DNA of 64,000 nt from Hellea sp965224755. GTDB lineage: Bacteria; Pseudomonadota; Alphaproteobacteria; Caulobacterales; Maricaulaceae. The notes under the pieces were generated by a model. It ran no database searches. It saw only the letters and a program-made list of their open reading frames with translations, and was not told the DNA's origin. The stretch covers positions 1,178,001 to 1,242,000 of the forward strand of contig OZ245061.1 of assembly GCA_965224755.1 (NCBI GenBank), given 5' to 3'. This document shows, in pieces, positions 27,433-36,991 of the stretch (its first letter is position 1; each line of letters begins with the position of its first letter). The translations under genes were made by a program, and so were the position numbers.

Positions 27433-27616
27433 AATATGCAGCTTTTGTCAGTTAGGTCTTATCTTCAACCTCGCAACACTATCTATATTGAGTGAATTTC
27501 GCAATGGAATCATCACGGCCAAATGGGAAGCTGCCCCCACCATAATTTGGTCACATCCATGCTTTACCTCGCCCCTGACTCGCGGCATAAGCGATGAAAC
27601 TCTTGAGGCTGGCTTG

Positions 27617-28015
27617 ATGTCATTTATCAAACGCATTTTTACCTGGTGGAACGGTTCGACCTTTGGCACCAATTTGCAGATCCGCTCTAAGGGCGAGAAG
27701 GTCGGCGAAGATGCTTATGGTAACACCTATTATCAGCAAACCGGTGAGGGTTATGATGGCCGTCAGCGCCGCTGGGTGAAATATAAAGGCTATGCCGATG
27801 CCTCGCGCGTGCCGCCCGAATGGCAATGCTGGATGACCTATACCCATGACGACATCCCGACAAATGATAGCTATGTCGATTATGCTTGGGAGAAAGAGCA
27901 CCGCCCCAACTTAACAGGTACAATCCACGCCTATAAGCCCAAAGGCAGTCTTGACCGCGGCGGCGTGCGCGAGAAAATCGCCTCTGATTACGAAGCGTGG
28001 TCGCCCGATGCGTAA
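27617..28015 (+). CDS. NADH:ubiquinone oxidoreductase accessory subunit NDUFA12 family
   Basis: Homologue of the mitochondrial complex I subunit NDUFA12 (B17.2), a supernumerary subunit shared with alphaproteobacteria. It has 132 residues from the ATG at 27617, preceded by GAGG. Typical features are FTWWNGSTFGTNL, the GNTYYQ motif, RRWVKYKGYADASRVPPEW and a tail near HRPNLTGT. Upstream in-frame codons to 27488 do not resemble the family. It overlaps the following DUF2155 gene by 8 bases, an arrangement common in this class. Confidence 0.92.
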   Translation: MSFIKRIFTWWNGSTFGTNLQIRSKGEKVGEDAYGNTYYQQTGEGYDGRQRRWVKYKGYADASRVPPEWQCWMTYTHDDIPTNDSYVDYAWEKEHRPNLTGTIHAYKPKGSLDRGGVREKIASDYEAWSPDA

Positions 28016-28409
28016 ACTCGCAATCATAGCTCTTGCCGGGTTAGCTTTTGCCGCCCCTGCGCAAGCCGATAACCTGACCGGCAATGCGGTGGTTCTGCGC
28101 ACGCTCGACAAAGTCACGGCGACGACAAAGGATTACACCGTCAAAGTCGGCAGCGAGCTGAAATATGGCTCACTGACAGTCGCAGTTAAGCACTGCGAAA
28201 AGAAGCCGCCCGAAGAGGTGCCCGAGACCTATGCCTTCCTGCAAATCAGCGATAAAAAACTCGACGGTAAGGGCGAGGCGGGCGAAGACGAAAAACTCTT
28301 TTCCGGCTGGATGATGGCCAGCAATCCCGCAATCTCCGCCCTCGACCACGCGGTTTACGATATCTGGGTGATAGACTGCAAAGTGCCCGTTGTGGCGGGC
28401 TTGCGGTAG
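28008..28409 (+). CDS. DUF2155 exported protein
   Basis: Periplasmic protein of 133 residues with a signal peptide (cleavage after AQA near residue 20) starting at the ATG at 28008, inside the end of the NDUFA12 gene. DUF2155 features are AVVLRTLDKVTATT, a Cys pair (KHCEKKPPEE and VIDCK), and ISDKKLDG, then LFSGWMMASNPAISALDHAVYD. The function is unknown. Conserved linkage with NDUFA12 in alphaproteobacteria suggests membrane or respiratory-chain biogenesis. Confidence 0.88.
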   Translation: MRKLAIIALAGLAFAAPAQADNLTGNAVVLRTLDKVTATTKDYTVKVGSELKYGSLTVAVKHCEKKPPEEVPETYAFLQISDKKLDGKGEAGEDEKLFSGWMMASNPAISALDHAVYDIWVIDCKVPVVAGLR

Positions 28410-28438
28410 GGTCTAAATCCCTCGAAAAACGGCACATT

Positions 28439-28540
28439 CCCTCATCCTGAGGAGTGAGCGTTAGCGAACGTCTCGAAGGATTTGCGTCATTGAACCGATC
28501 CTTCGAGTCCCGGCGCTTTGCGCCGCTTCAGGATGAGGGA
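28439..28540. repeat. Dispersed palindromic repeat, family B copy 2
   Basis: Same arms as the copy at 22072-22178 but in opposite orientation: it starts CCCTCATCCTGAGGAGTGAG and ends GCTTCAGGATGAGGG. It sits between the convergent DUF2155 and parE genes, where such a hairpin could act as a bidirectional terminator. Confidence 0.8.
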
Positions 28541-28578
28541 GTGCTATTGACCTCTTTCCGCCGCCAAGGCCGCCATTT

Positions 28579-30582
28579 TTAAACGTCCACCGCCTCAACA
28601 AACTGCGCGTGATCTTGGATGAATTGATATCTTAGGTCGGCGCGTTTTCCCATTAGGGTTTCGACTAAGGCTTCTGTGCTGGGCAGGTTATCTTGGTCTA
28701 TGGTGATGCGGGCGAGGCGTCTTGTCGCCGGGTTCATGGTTGTGTCTTTTAGCTGTTTGGCCATCATCTCGCCGAGGCCTTTAAAGCGCCCGAGTTCAAT
28801 TTTTCCGCGCCCAGTAAATTCACTGGCGATGAGCTCGTCTTTATGCTGGTCGTCAATGGCGTAAGCAATTTTACTACCCTGCGTGATTTTATAAAGCGGC
28901 GGCATCGCCATATAGAGGCGGCCCTCATCAATCAACCCCGGCGTATAGCGGTAGAAAAAGGTAATCAGCAGCGCCGCGATATGAGCGCCGTCAACATCGG
29001 CGTCGGTCATGATGATAACTCGCTCATAGCGCAGATCGTCAAGCTCGAATTTCTTGCCAAGCCCAACCCCTAGCGCGGTGCAAAGATCGCTGATCTCGGC
29101 ATTGCGCTGGATTTTCTCCATGGTCGCGCTCTCGACATTGAGGATTTTCCCTTTGAGCGGCAGGATCGCCTGTGTCTCGCGGTTACGCGCCTGTTTGGCC
29201 GAACCTCCGGCGCTATCGCCCTCGACGATAAAAATTTCTGTATCTTCGCTGCTCTTGCGCGAACAATCGGCGAGCTTGCCGGGCAGGCGTAGTTTCTTGG
29301 TCGCGGTTTTGCGGCGTACATCACGGGCCTTGCGGCGCTTAACCCGCTCATCGGCGCGCTCAATCGCCCATTCGAGCAATTTGGCCGCGTCTTTGGGCGA
29401 ACTGGCTAGCCAGTGATCAAACGGGTCGCGCACGGCATTTTCGACGATGCGCGTGGCTTCGCTATTGGACAGCCGGTCTTTGGTTTGGCCTTGAAATTCA
29501 GGACTTTTGAGAAAGCAGGAAACCAGCGCCCCTGCGCCAAACATGACGTCGTCGGGCGTGACGTGGGAGACTTTTTTGCCCATGCCCGCAATATCGGCAT
29601 AGGCGCGCAGGCCTTTGGTGATGGCGGCGCGCAGACCTGCCTCATGCGTGCCGCCGCCCGCTGTTGGGACTGTGTTGCAATAGGAACGCACAAAGCTATC
29701 GGCATCGCCATAACCTTCCGGCGACCAACTAACCGCCCATTCAACCCGGCCATGACCGCTCTCTTTTTTGGAACGGCCTGAAAATATTTCCGAGGTGATA
29801 GTGGCTTTGCTGCCAAGAGTTTCTGTGAGGAAATCGGCGAGACCGCCGGGGAAGTGAAAAACGGCTTCGCTTGGGATTTGATCCAATTCCTGCACCAGCG
29901 ACGGATCGCATTTCCAGCGGATTTCGACGCCGGGCTGGAGGTAAGCTTTGGCCCGCGCCATGCGAAACAGGCGCGCGGCTTTAAACTTGGCTTTGGGGCC
30001 GAAAATTTCGGGATCCGGGTGAAAGCGCACCTTGGTGCCGCGGCGGTTGTTAATCGGGCCGAGGTCTTTGATTTTTCCGATCGGCTTGCCGCGCTCGAAT
30101 TGCATCTTGTAGAGATTTTTATTCTTGGCGACTTCGACTTCGAGGAAATCGGAGAGCGCATTGACAACCGAGACGCCGACGCCGTGAAGTCCGCCTGATG
30201 TCTCGTAAGCGCCTTCTTTGAATTTCCCGCCGGAATGCAACTCGGTCATAATCACTTCGAGTGCGGATTTTTTCGGAAATTTTGGATGCGGGCCAACGGG
30301 AATGCCGCGGCCATTATCGGAGACGGAGAGAAACCCCTCGGCGTCGAATTCAACTTCAATCCGGCTGGCGTGACCAGCCACAGCTTCGTCCATGGAATTA
30401 TCTATGACTTCGGCGAAAAGATGATGCAAAGCGCGATCATCCGTGCCGCCAATATACATGCCGGGCCGCAGGCGGACAGGTTCTAAGCCTTCAAGAACTT
30501 GTATAGAACTGGCATTATAATCATCTGTCATGTCTGTTTTCCGTTTGTCCCCAAACAGATCTTTCTTTTTTGAAGCGGCCAT
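28579..30582 (-). CDS. parE: DNA topoisomerase IV subunit B
   Basis: ATPase subunit of topoisomerase IV (chromosome decatenation), 667 residues. Features: GHKL ATPase motifs (EVIDNSMDEAVAGHA, DNGRGIPVG, GLHGVGVSVVNALS), the transducer domain, and the TOPRIM domain (EGDSAGGSAKQARN, DADVDGAHI). It ends in the short ParE-type C-terminus (FIQDHAQFVEAVDV) without a GyrB-type insertion. The N-terminus (KKDLFGDKRK, then YNASSIQVLEGLEPVRLRPG) also fits ParE better than GyrB. Confidence 0.95.
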   Translation of the reverse strand: MAASKKKDLFGDKRKTDMTDDYNASSIQVLEGLEPVRLRPGMYIGGTDDRALHHLFAEVIDNSMDEAVAGHASRIEVEFDAEGFLSVSDNGRGIPVGPHPKFPKKSALEVIMTELHSGGKFKEGAYETSGGLHGVGVSVVNALSDFLEVEVAKNKNLYKMQFERGKPIGKIKDLGPINNRRGTKVRFHPDPEIFGPKAKFKAARLFRMARAKAYLQPGVEIRWKCDPSLVQELDQIPSEAVFHFPGGLADFLTETLGSKATITSEIFSGRSKKESGHGRVEWAVSWSPEGYGDADSFVRSYCNTVPTAGGGTHEAGLRAAITKGLRAYADIAGMGKKVSHVTPDDVMFGAGALVSCFLKSPEFQGQTKDRLSNSEATRIVENAVRDPFDHWLASSPKDAAKLLEWAIERADERVKRRKARDVRRKTATKKLRLPGKLADCSRKSSEDTEIFIVEGDSAGGSAKQARNRETQAILPLKGKILNVESATMEKIQRNAEISDLCTALGVGLGKKFELDDLRYERVIIMTDADVDGAHIAALLITFFYRYTPGLIDEGRLYMAMPPLYKITQGSKIAYAIDDQHKDELIASEFTGRGKIELGRFKGLGEMMAKQLKDTTMNPATRRLARITIDQDNLPSTEALVETLMGKRADLRYQFIQDHAQFVEAVDV

Positions 30583-30653
30583 GATGTCTTTCAGGAACGA
30601 AAAGTGAATCAGGTACCACTATGAATCAAATGTAGGCAGGGGCAAGGATTTTA

Positions 30654-33224
30654 TCAATCCGTCCACAGGATACGGGCCTCAGCATGGTTTGCGGCAACTG
30701 CGCGGCTGTTAAAAATAACATCACTGGATTTAGTAACGAGCTTGATATGTTGCGTTTGTAGCTTCGCCAGAGCTTTGATGGATTTTACATTGATCTGGCT
30801 AAGAAAATGACTTTTGTAGAAATTTGGTAAATCAGAAAGCGGCCTATCCGCTAGGCCGAGCAGCCGTTCCCAAAGCTGCATGTTAGACCAAAAGTCGATA
30901 TTATCGCCCAAGCCATGTTGGGTCTCTCCCAGAATGCGCCGGCAGGCTTCACTGTATTCGGCCTGCATCAATCCGCCCGCGCGAAGCTTGGAATTGAATA
31001 TATCGGGCGGAGTGTCTGCGCTACGTTGGTCTACGATACGCTGCCACATAGTTTTGGCATCGCTCAGGAATTGATCTCTATCGCGGGGGCGCGACAGAAC
31101 TTTGTCGCGAATGGCGATGATCTTTTCGCCCAGTGTTTGATCCCCGGCAACAATTCGCGAATGGGTGAGAGCAATATGTTCCCAATTATGGGCGCGTTCA
31201 TTATGATGTTCATTAAAGCTTTGCAACATCACGGCAGGCGGGCCGGAGCGCCCCGAGGGACGAAGGCGCATATCAAGCTCATAAGCAATGCCTTCGCGAA
31301 GCTTTGCCGTGATCACAGTGCGCAGGCGGCGGACAATTTTTTGGGCGAGCTGCCCGTCTGTGCCGTCCTCGAAAATAAAAATTAGGTCAATATCAGAGAG
31401 CGGCGACATGCGCGATGTTCCCATCTTGCCAAGGCCTAATACGGTAAGCGGGAGTCTATCCAACTCCAAATCATCGGCAACAATGCGCAAGGCGGCTTCG
31501 ATGGTTTTATCAGCCAAGGCCGTAAGCTTTTGGTGGAGTGTTTTGGCGGTTCCGCCCGCGCTCATAAAATCTGTATAGGAGATAAAGAGGTTTTCATTAA
31601 CAAAGCGACGTAGCCGTTCGAGCCGGGTTTCATAATCACTGGATTTGAAGATAAAATCCGTATTAAGCCCGGTTTGCGGCGCAAGAAAGACATCTATAAT
31701 ATGAGGCGATTGTTCAAGCAACAAAGTCATATGCGGGGAGTGGGTCAGCGGTGGAATTAAAGTGTCGAGCAAGTCTTGGTTGCTGGCTAAAAGGTGCAGA
31801 TATTGTTCAGAGCGGGATAGGGCGGAAAAGAAACTATCTATACGGTCTATAGCTATTTCCGTATCTCCGGATGAGTTAAATACCCGCTCTAACAACCGTA
31901 TTCCAAGTTGTTGAAATTTATGCTTATTTTTGGAACCCGTGAGCTGAATATCAAAGCCGTTTAGCCAGCCTTGAGCGATATTGCGCTGCCGAGGGGGTAG
32001 CGCCTTAAGATCGCTTTCAAAGGCGCCGGACGTTCCGGCCTCCGGTTCGGAGGCTTCGAATATATTGCCGAATTCAGCACTGACAAAGCGCCGCATCATT
32101 TCAATCTGCTGACAAGCGGCTTCCCAATCGGCTTCGCCTAGCAAAGTCAGAATGGCCTGTTGCTGTACGGGTGCGGATGGCACGATATGAGTTTGCTCAT
32201 TACCCAGCATTTGGATCGCATTTTCGAGATTTCTAAAGGCCCTATAACATCCTGATAAACGCTCGTAGATCGAGCTGTCCAGATGTCCCAGCTTTGTCAA
32301 TTCTGCTAGAGCTTCGAGTGTGTTGGAGGTTCGCAGGCTATATTGTTTGCCGCCCCAAACAAGCTGCTGGGCGTTGGCAATAAATTCAATTTCGCGGATA
32401 CCGCCACTACCGAGTTTGACATTAAATCCGGCGGCCTCAGCCGTAATGGGCTCGGGCGCTGCGCGTTGTTGGCGCAGAGCAGGGTGCTCTAAATTAATAC
32501 GGGATTTAAGATGGGCGAGTTCGTCCAGAGCCCGGAAATCAAGATTTTGCCGCCAGATAAACGGCGTTATGGTTTCAAGAAATTTTTGTCCAACCGTAAT
32601 GTCGCCCGCAATGACGCGCGCTTTCATCAGCGCCAGACGGTGCCATGGTAGGGCGCGGAAGAAATAAAACTCCTGCGCCATATCAATCGGCATGGCGAGT
32701 TGGCTGGCAGAGCTTTCGGGCCGCAATCGCCAATCCACGCGCCAGACAAAATCAGCGCTGTTTCGCGGTTTTAAAATCTGGGTCATTGTCTTGAGCACTT
32801 TATTGACGATGTAACCCTGTCCCATATGCGCAGGCACGGGCAAAATGTCTGGATCATAAAAGGCGACCAGATCAACATCGGAAGAAAAATTCAAATCCAT
32901 GCCGCCGAGTTTGCCAAGACCAAAGATAAACAATCCCGGAACAGTGTCGGGCAGGTTTTTGAGCTTAAGCGTTTTGGCTTCAATCTTCCATGCTGTGCGT
33001 AGGGCGAGATCAATTGACCGATCTGCGAATGCCGTCTGCAAATGCCCTAAATCATCAAATTCGGCTTCGCGCGACAGAGCCAAAGCACACCAGCCAAGGG
33101 CAAAACGGGCTTTGGCTTCTAGCAAAGCTTTAGGGGCTTTTGGACCTGACGGGTTTATGGCGGCAAGAGACTCCAGCGCCTCTTGCGCCGCCGTTTCAGC
33201 CGGAAAGCCGTAATCCGAGACCAA
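30654..33224 (-). CDS. glnE: Glutamine synthetase adenylyltransferase/deadenylase, short N-terminus
   Basis: Bifunctional enzyme that adds and removes AMP on glutamine synthetase under control of PII. It has two nucleotidyltransferase domains: N-terminal deadenylase (LGKLGGMDLNFSSDVDL) and C-terminal adenylylase (LGKMGTSRMSPLSDIDL). The 856 residues from the TTG at 33224 are shorter than the usual 930-1000. Family-like sequence continues upstream of that codon (AAPYLQGL, like the SPYLAGL motif), yet no ATG, GTG or TTG exists in frame before a stop; only an ATT at 33278, which overlaps the autotransporter stop. The true start is therefore unclear. The substrate (glnA) and PII (glnB) are at about 42-44 kb. 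Confidence 0.88.
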   Translation of the reverse strand: MVSDYGFPAETAAQEALESLAAINPSGPKAPKALLEAKARFALGWCALALSREAEFDDLGHLQTAFADRSIDLALRTAWKIEAKTLKLKNLPDTVPGLFIFGLGKLGGMDLNFSSDVDLVAFYDPDILPVPAHMGQGYIVNKVLKTMTQILKPRNSADFVWRVDWRLRPESSASQLAMPIDMAQEFYFFRALPWHRLALMKARVIAGDITVGQKFLETITPFIWRQNLDFRALDELAHLKSRINLEHPALRQQRAAPEPITAEAAGFNVKLGSGGIREIEFIANAQQLVWGGKQYSLRTSNTLEALAELTKLGHLDSSIYERLSGCYRAFRNLENAIQMLGNEQTHIVPSAPVQQQAILTLLGEADWEAACQQIEMMRRFVSAEFGNIFEASEPEAGTSGAFESDLKALPPRQRNIAQGWLNGFDIQLTGSKNKHKFQQLGIRLLERVFNSSGDTEIAIDRIDSFFSALSRSEQYLHLLASNQDLLDTLIPPLTHSPHMTLLLEQSPHIIDVFLAPQTGLNTDFIFKSSDYETRLERLRRFVNENLFISYTDFMSAGGTAKTLHQKLTALADKTIEAALRIVADDLELDRLPLTVLGLGKMGTSRMSPLSDIDLIFIFEDGTDGQLAQKIVRRLRTVITAKLREGIAYELDMRLRPSGRSGPPAVMLQSFNEHHNERAHNWEHIALTHSRIVAGDQTLGEKIIAIRDKVLSRPRDRDQFLSDAKTMWQRIVDQRSADTPPDIFNSKLRAGGLMQAEYSEACRRILGETQHGLGDNIDFWSNMQLWERLLGLADRPLSDLPNFYKSHFLSQINVKSIKALAKLQTQHIKLVTKSSDVIFNSRAVAANHAEARILWTD

Positions 33225-33271
33225 GCCTTGTAAATAAGGCGCGGCGAGGAGCCCGTCTTTGACCGCTTGGC

Positions 33272-36200
33272 TTAGAATAGTAGGCGGATAACGACGCGGC
33301 CGGTATGGCGGACGAAGCCATTGCGAAACTCACTATCGACATCAAAACCGATTGAGGAATAGGCCGAGCCTGCCGCAATCGAGAAGCCGACAAGGAAACC
33401 GCTATCGGGAAAGAGCGCCGATTGTAGCAAGGCATCGGCGCTGTTAAATGTGCCGCCGACTCCGTCGTTCAGTCCGACAAAGCGGAAATTGGTCTGCGTT
33501 GGGTCATTTAGGAATTCATAGCGATAACCTGCCCGTAATGAAGGGCGTATCCAGGTGCGTCTACCTTGGAATTTAGCGCCAAAGTTAAACATTGCTGTGG
33601 CAGACCCGGTTTCGGACGTGCGGTTGTCAACAGAAAGGGCGACGCCGGCATCGCCGGTTTCAGAATAGGCTTTTTCTGATAGGCGCAGATAGTCCACGCT
33701 AACAGCCGGGCGTATCCAGAATTTTTCCGATAATTCCATATCATAGCCCGCGCGGACGGAGCCGTTAATATGGGTGCCGGACCAATTGCCGGAGGCATTA
33801 CCGCTAAAATCATTGACGCGCACGCGGCGGTTTTGCTCAAAGTCATTATAACCGCCGCCGAGATAGGTTTCGACGCCGAGATTGCCCGAGGCCCATCCGG
33901 CATAGAGACCAGCTTGCAGCGTGATCACATCCAGCGGCTCATCTATTCCGACAACATCTTCGATTTCCGTAGAGGCAAAGCCGAAATTCACGCCGACAGC
34001 GTGGAACGGGCCAAGCGCCGTGTCAAAACCGCCGGTAAAGCCAAATCCGACCCCGCGATATTGTTCGGATAATCCTGCGAGATCGCGATCTGCAAAATAG
34101 GCGAATTCCTCAATCCATGCGCCGCCGGGCTTATCAGGTGAGCGGCGGGTTGTATCCAGATGAGAGCCAACGGCGCCAGTCGCCCCGTCGACATTGGCGA
34201 TAACGAATTGGCGGGCGGCGGCAGAAAATTCCGGCAGAAGCTGATTATAAGCGCGGTTAAATTCAACGCCTGTCGAGTCTGTGATATTGGAGAAAGCATC
34301 GCCAAGTTCAGTATTGCCCCGAAGCGCTTCGAGAGTCGTTTGGAAGGCGGCTACTTGTACCAGATCCAAGCCCAAACCTCCGCTTGCGACAGAAACAGCC
34401 GGGTCACGCAGCGTCAGGGTTACAACAAGCGTATCGCCTACTTGGTCATAGGCTGTATTATAAAGGAAAGGTGTTTCGCCGGCGCCTAAAGCGGCGAGGT
34501 CACCAATGGTTAAAGCTCCCGCCGCATCTGCGACGGTAAAGGCTGTGCTGTCTTGACCAATAATATTGGTCAGTAGCGGCGAAACAGTGGCGCCCGTTGC
34601 AAAGCTAATATCGCCAGTCGTGGTCAAGGTAGAGGCTTCACCGGTTCGGCCATTTAACGTTGGACGGAAGGATGACGTATCGTCAAATGTTATCGTGGTG
34701 GCTGTAAGGGGTGTTGCGGCATCTAGGGTCAGCGTGCTGCTATCCGCAAGGCTAATGGCGAGATCGCCGCTATTGCTAATCGTGCCTGTGTAAGTGGTTC
34801 CCGACAAAGACAAAACATCCGATCCAGCGCCGAAATCAATATCGCCGGTTATGCTTCCTATCGTGGAGGTGATGCTGTCATCGCCTGATCCGAGTAAAAT
34901 ATCACCAGCGATAGAGGGCGGCACAGGGGTAAATCCATCATCGGGATCATCATCGGCGGCGAGTATCTGCTCGATTGTGACGCCTGTTGTATTAGCCGAC
35001 ACATCAATGGCCACAAGATTGAAATTGGTTTCCTGAAGGCCATTGACGTCCGAGCTGATGCCCACTGCACTGATTGTGCCGGTATTATTGATATTGATTA
35101 AAGTGCCGGAGCGATCCAAAATAGCGTAAGCCGTCCCGTCGCGCCCAATAAGAACTGCCGAAATAGATCCGGTATTTGTGATGGAGCCCAGTTCAGCTGT
35201 GGCTGAGATATCTATCGCCGTTGCAAATAGCTGACGCGAGGCCAATACATTATCCGTATCGGCATAGATGGCGTCAATCGCTTCGGAGGCCGATGCAAAT
35301 ATTTGGCCCGTATTATTTATACGCTGCGCTAAAGCATTATCACCAAGAACAATAACGCGCGCATGTCCATCACCGGGGGTAAGATCAATACCGTCTGCAT
35401 CTGTGACCTCAATAGGGGCACGGAAAGTCGAGGCGATCAGAGTGCCGCTATTATTTATCCCATCGGTCAGGGTTGCATCCGCAATTTCAAAGACGGTCGC
35501 ATCAATATCATCATAAATACCGTTGGCTGTTACAGTGCCCTGATTAACGAAGGCATAGAGCAACCTAGGGTCAAATCCATCGGCAGTGGGATCCGTTATC
35601 TCCGCAATTACGCCAATGGCAATGGGCGTGCCTTGCCCGTCTATCAGGATTGCCGGCGCGCTGCCGGTTTGGGTGATATTACTAATGGCGACGCGGGCTG
35701 TTTGCTCCGTGCCGTCATCATTAAGTACAGGATTGCCGTCAGCATCAAGAACCGTAACGATACGATCTTCGAGCCATAGGCCGTTGCTAATATTGCCGGA
35801 AATATCAATGGCCGAGCCGCCTTGGAGCAAATCCTCGGCGCTAAATGTGTCGCGTCCGGGAACACCTCTTGTGGAATTAGACAGGCCTACTCTGGTCGAA
35901 GAACGATAGCCCGTATTAACAACATTGCCGGCATTGACGAAACCGCCCTGAATATCGCCTGCAATATTAAAGGCGTTAGACCCCGCGCCTTGGAGGCGGA
36001 TAGAACCGGCATTACTCAGCGTGCCTGTCATATCAGCGGCAATGTTAATGGCGCGGCTATTATTACCGATCATAGATATCGCGCCGTCATTGGTCAGATT
36101 GCCTGTTAGGCCGCCCATGGCCATGGGCGTGTTGGCAAGATTAATCCCAAAACTATCATTGCCTTCTATGGTGACGTTAGAGGCGGAGGTGAGTTCAACA

Positions 36201-36685
36201 TTGCCTTCAAAAGGGGACGCGCCCGAGATCAGAATGCCTGTTCTGCCTGTGCCTTCGGCAAAGAGGCCATCAATGAAAGGGTCGGAGTCTGTATTGGTCG
36301 GCGTGACGCTTTCGTCAATGACGATAGCGCCGCGATTGGTGAAACTGCGGGCTGCGCCCCCTTCAAGGCTGACGCCAATAGCATTATCGACATCCTGAAT
36401 GGCAATTCTGCCGTCACTTATCAGGGCGTTGCTGGAATTGACAATCACTGCAGGTCCTGCCGTTGTCAGCGTAACCGAGCCGCTAGAGGTAATGGTGACG
36501 TCTTCGCCATCAGTCTCAACCGGTGCCGTGACAGCTGTGTCAGTATTTGTTTGCGCCGATGCGGTAGAGGTCACCCCCAGTGACAAGGCCGCGCTGCCAG
36601 CGGTTACCAGAAGGCCGCGTAAGCGGGCAGGTCTGCTGTGTTTCAACGCATCTTGTTTCAACACTTTGAGGCCAAAAATCGCCAT
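33272..36685 (-). CDS. Autotransporter (type Va secretion) with repetitive passenger
   Basis: Protein of 1137 residues. It has an extended N-terminal signal peptide ending near STASAQ. The passenger (about 50-780) is rich in imperfect beta-helix repeats of the type ITNTGSISA / LTNDGAISM and in Asp/Asn/Thr/Gly. The C-terminal beta-barrel (about 860-1137) ends in alternating hydrophobic residues and a terminal Phe (RVVIRLLF), the usual outer-membrane signal. No protease or lipase motif is seen, so an adhesin or surface-layer role is likely. Its stop abuts the beginning of glnE. Confidence 0.88.
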   Translation of the reverse strand: MAIFGLKVLKQDALKHSRPARLRGLLVTAGSAALSLGVTSTASAQTNTDTAVTAPVETDGEDVTITSSGSVTLTTAGPAVIVNSSNALISDGRIAIQDVDNAIGVSLEGGAARSFTNRGAIVIDESVTPTNTDSDPFIDGLFAEGTGRTGILISGASPFEGNVELTSASNVTIEGNDSFGINLANTPMAMGGLTGNLTNDGAISMIGNNSRAINIAADMTGTLSNAGSIRLQGAGSNAFNIAGDIQGGFVNAGNVVNTGYRSSTRVGLSNSTRGVPGRDTFSAEDLLQGGSAIDISGNISNGLWLEDRIVTVLDADGNPVLNDDGTEQTARVAISNITQTGSAPAILIDGQGTPIAIGVIAEITDPTADGFDPRLLYAFVNQGTVTANGIYDDIDATVFEIADATLTDGINNSGTLIASTFRAPIEVTDADGIDLTPGDGHARVIVLGDNALAQRINNTGQIFASASEAIDAIYADTDNVLASRQLFATAIDISATAELGSITNTGSISAVLIGRDGTAYAILDRSGTLININNTGTISAVGISSDVNGLQETNFNLVAIDVSANTTGVTIEQILAADDDPDDGFTPVPPSIAGDILLGSGDDSITSTIGSITGDIDFGAGSDVLSLSGTTYTGTISNSGDLAISLADSSTLTLDAATPLTATTITFDDTSSFRPTLNGRTGEASTLTTTGDISFATGATVSPLLTNIIGQDSTAFTVADAAGALTIGDLAALGAGETPFLYNTAYDQVGDTLVVTLTLRDPAVSVASGGLGLDLVQVAAFQTTLEALRGNTELGDAFSNITDSTGVEFNRAYNQLLPEFSAAARQFVIANVDGATGAVGSHLDTTRRSPDKPGGAWIEEFAYFADRDLAGLSEQYRGVGFGFTGGFDTALGPFHAVGVNFGFASTEIEDVVGIDEPLDVITLQAGLYAGWASGNLGVETYLGGGYNDFEQNRRVRVNDFSGNASGNWSGTHINGSVRAGYDMELSEKFWIRPAVSVDYLRLSEKAYSETGDAGVALSVDNRTSETGSATAMFNFGAKFQGRRTWIRPSLRAGYRYEFLNDPTQTNFRFVGLNDGVGGTFNSADALLQSALFPDSGFLVGFSIAAGSAYSSIGFDVDSEFRNGFVRHTGRVVIRLLF

Positions 36686-36865
36686 ATACTCTCATCCATA
36701 AGTCTAAGGGGCCGGAAAGACCTCTCGAATCTGGGATGTTGTAGCGGGTAATTCCGCCTAAGCCAATGAAAGAATTGTTAGGTTTGGGAAGGGATTGCAG
36801 TGGAGGCCCATAAAGCTGAATACGCTTCAATAAGAAAAATGTGTAGCCCGAGCCCTGTCATCCTC

Positions 36866-36974
36866 CCTGTCATTCCGCGCTTGACGCGGAAGGTCGAGCC
36901 TTTGGGTGCTATCTCTCGTTTAGTCCACACACTCTCGGCCTTCCGGGTTCTGCTGCGCAGTCCCGGAATGACAG
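36866..36974. repeat. Dispersed palindromic repeat, family A copy 2
   Basis: Starts CCTGTCATTCCGCGCTTGAC and ends TCCCGGAATGACAG, the reverse orientation of the copy at 21937-22044. It lies between the autotransporter and TonB-receptor genes. Confidence 0.78.
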
Positions 36975-36991
36975 ATTAATGGGCCTTAAGC

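Noticed and set aside
32899..36701. Long open frames on the plus strand opposite glnE and the autotransporter
   Set aside because: They mirror codon bias of the minus-strand genes, lack ribosome-binding sites and show no recognisable protein features, while the minus-strand products have full family signatures.
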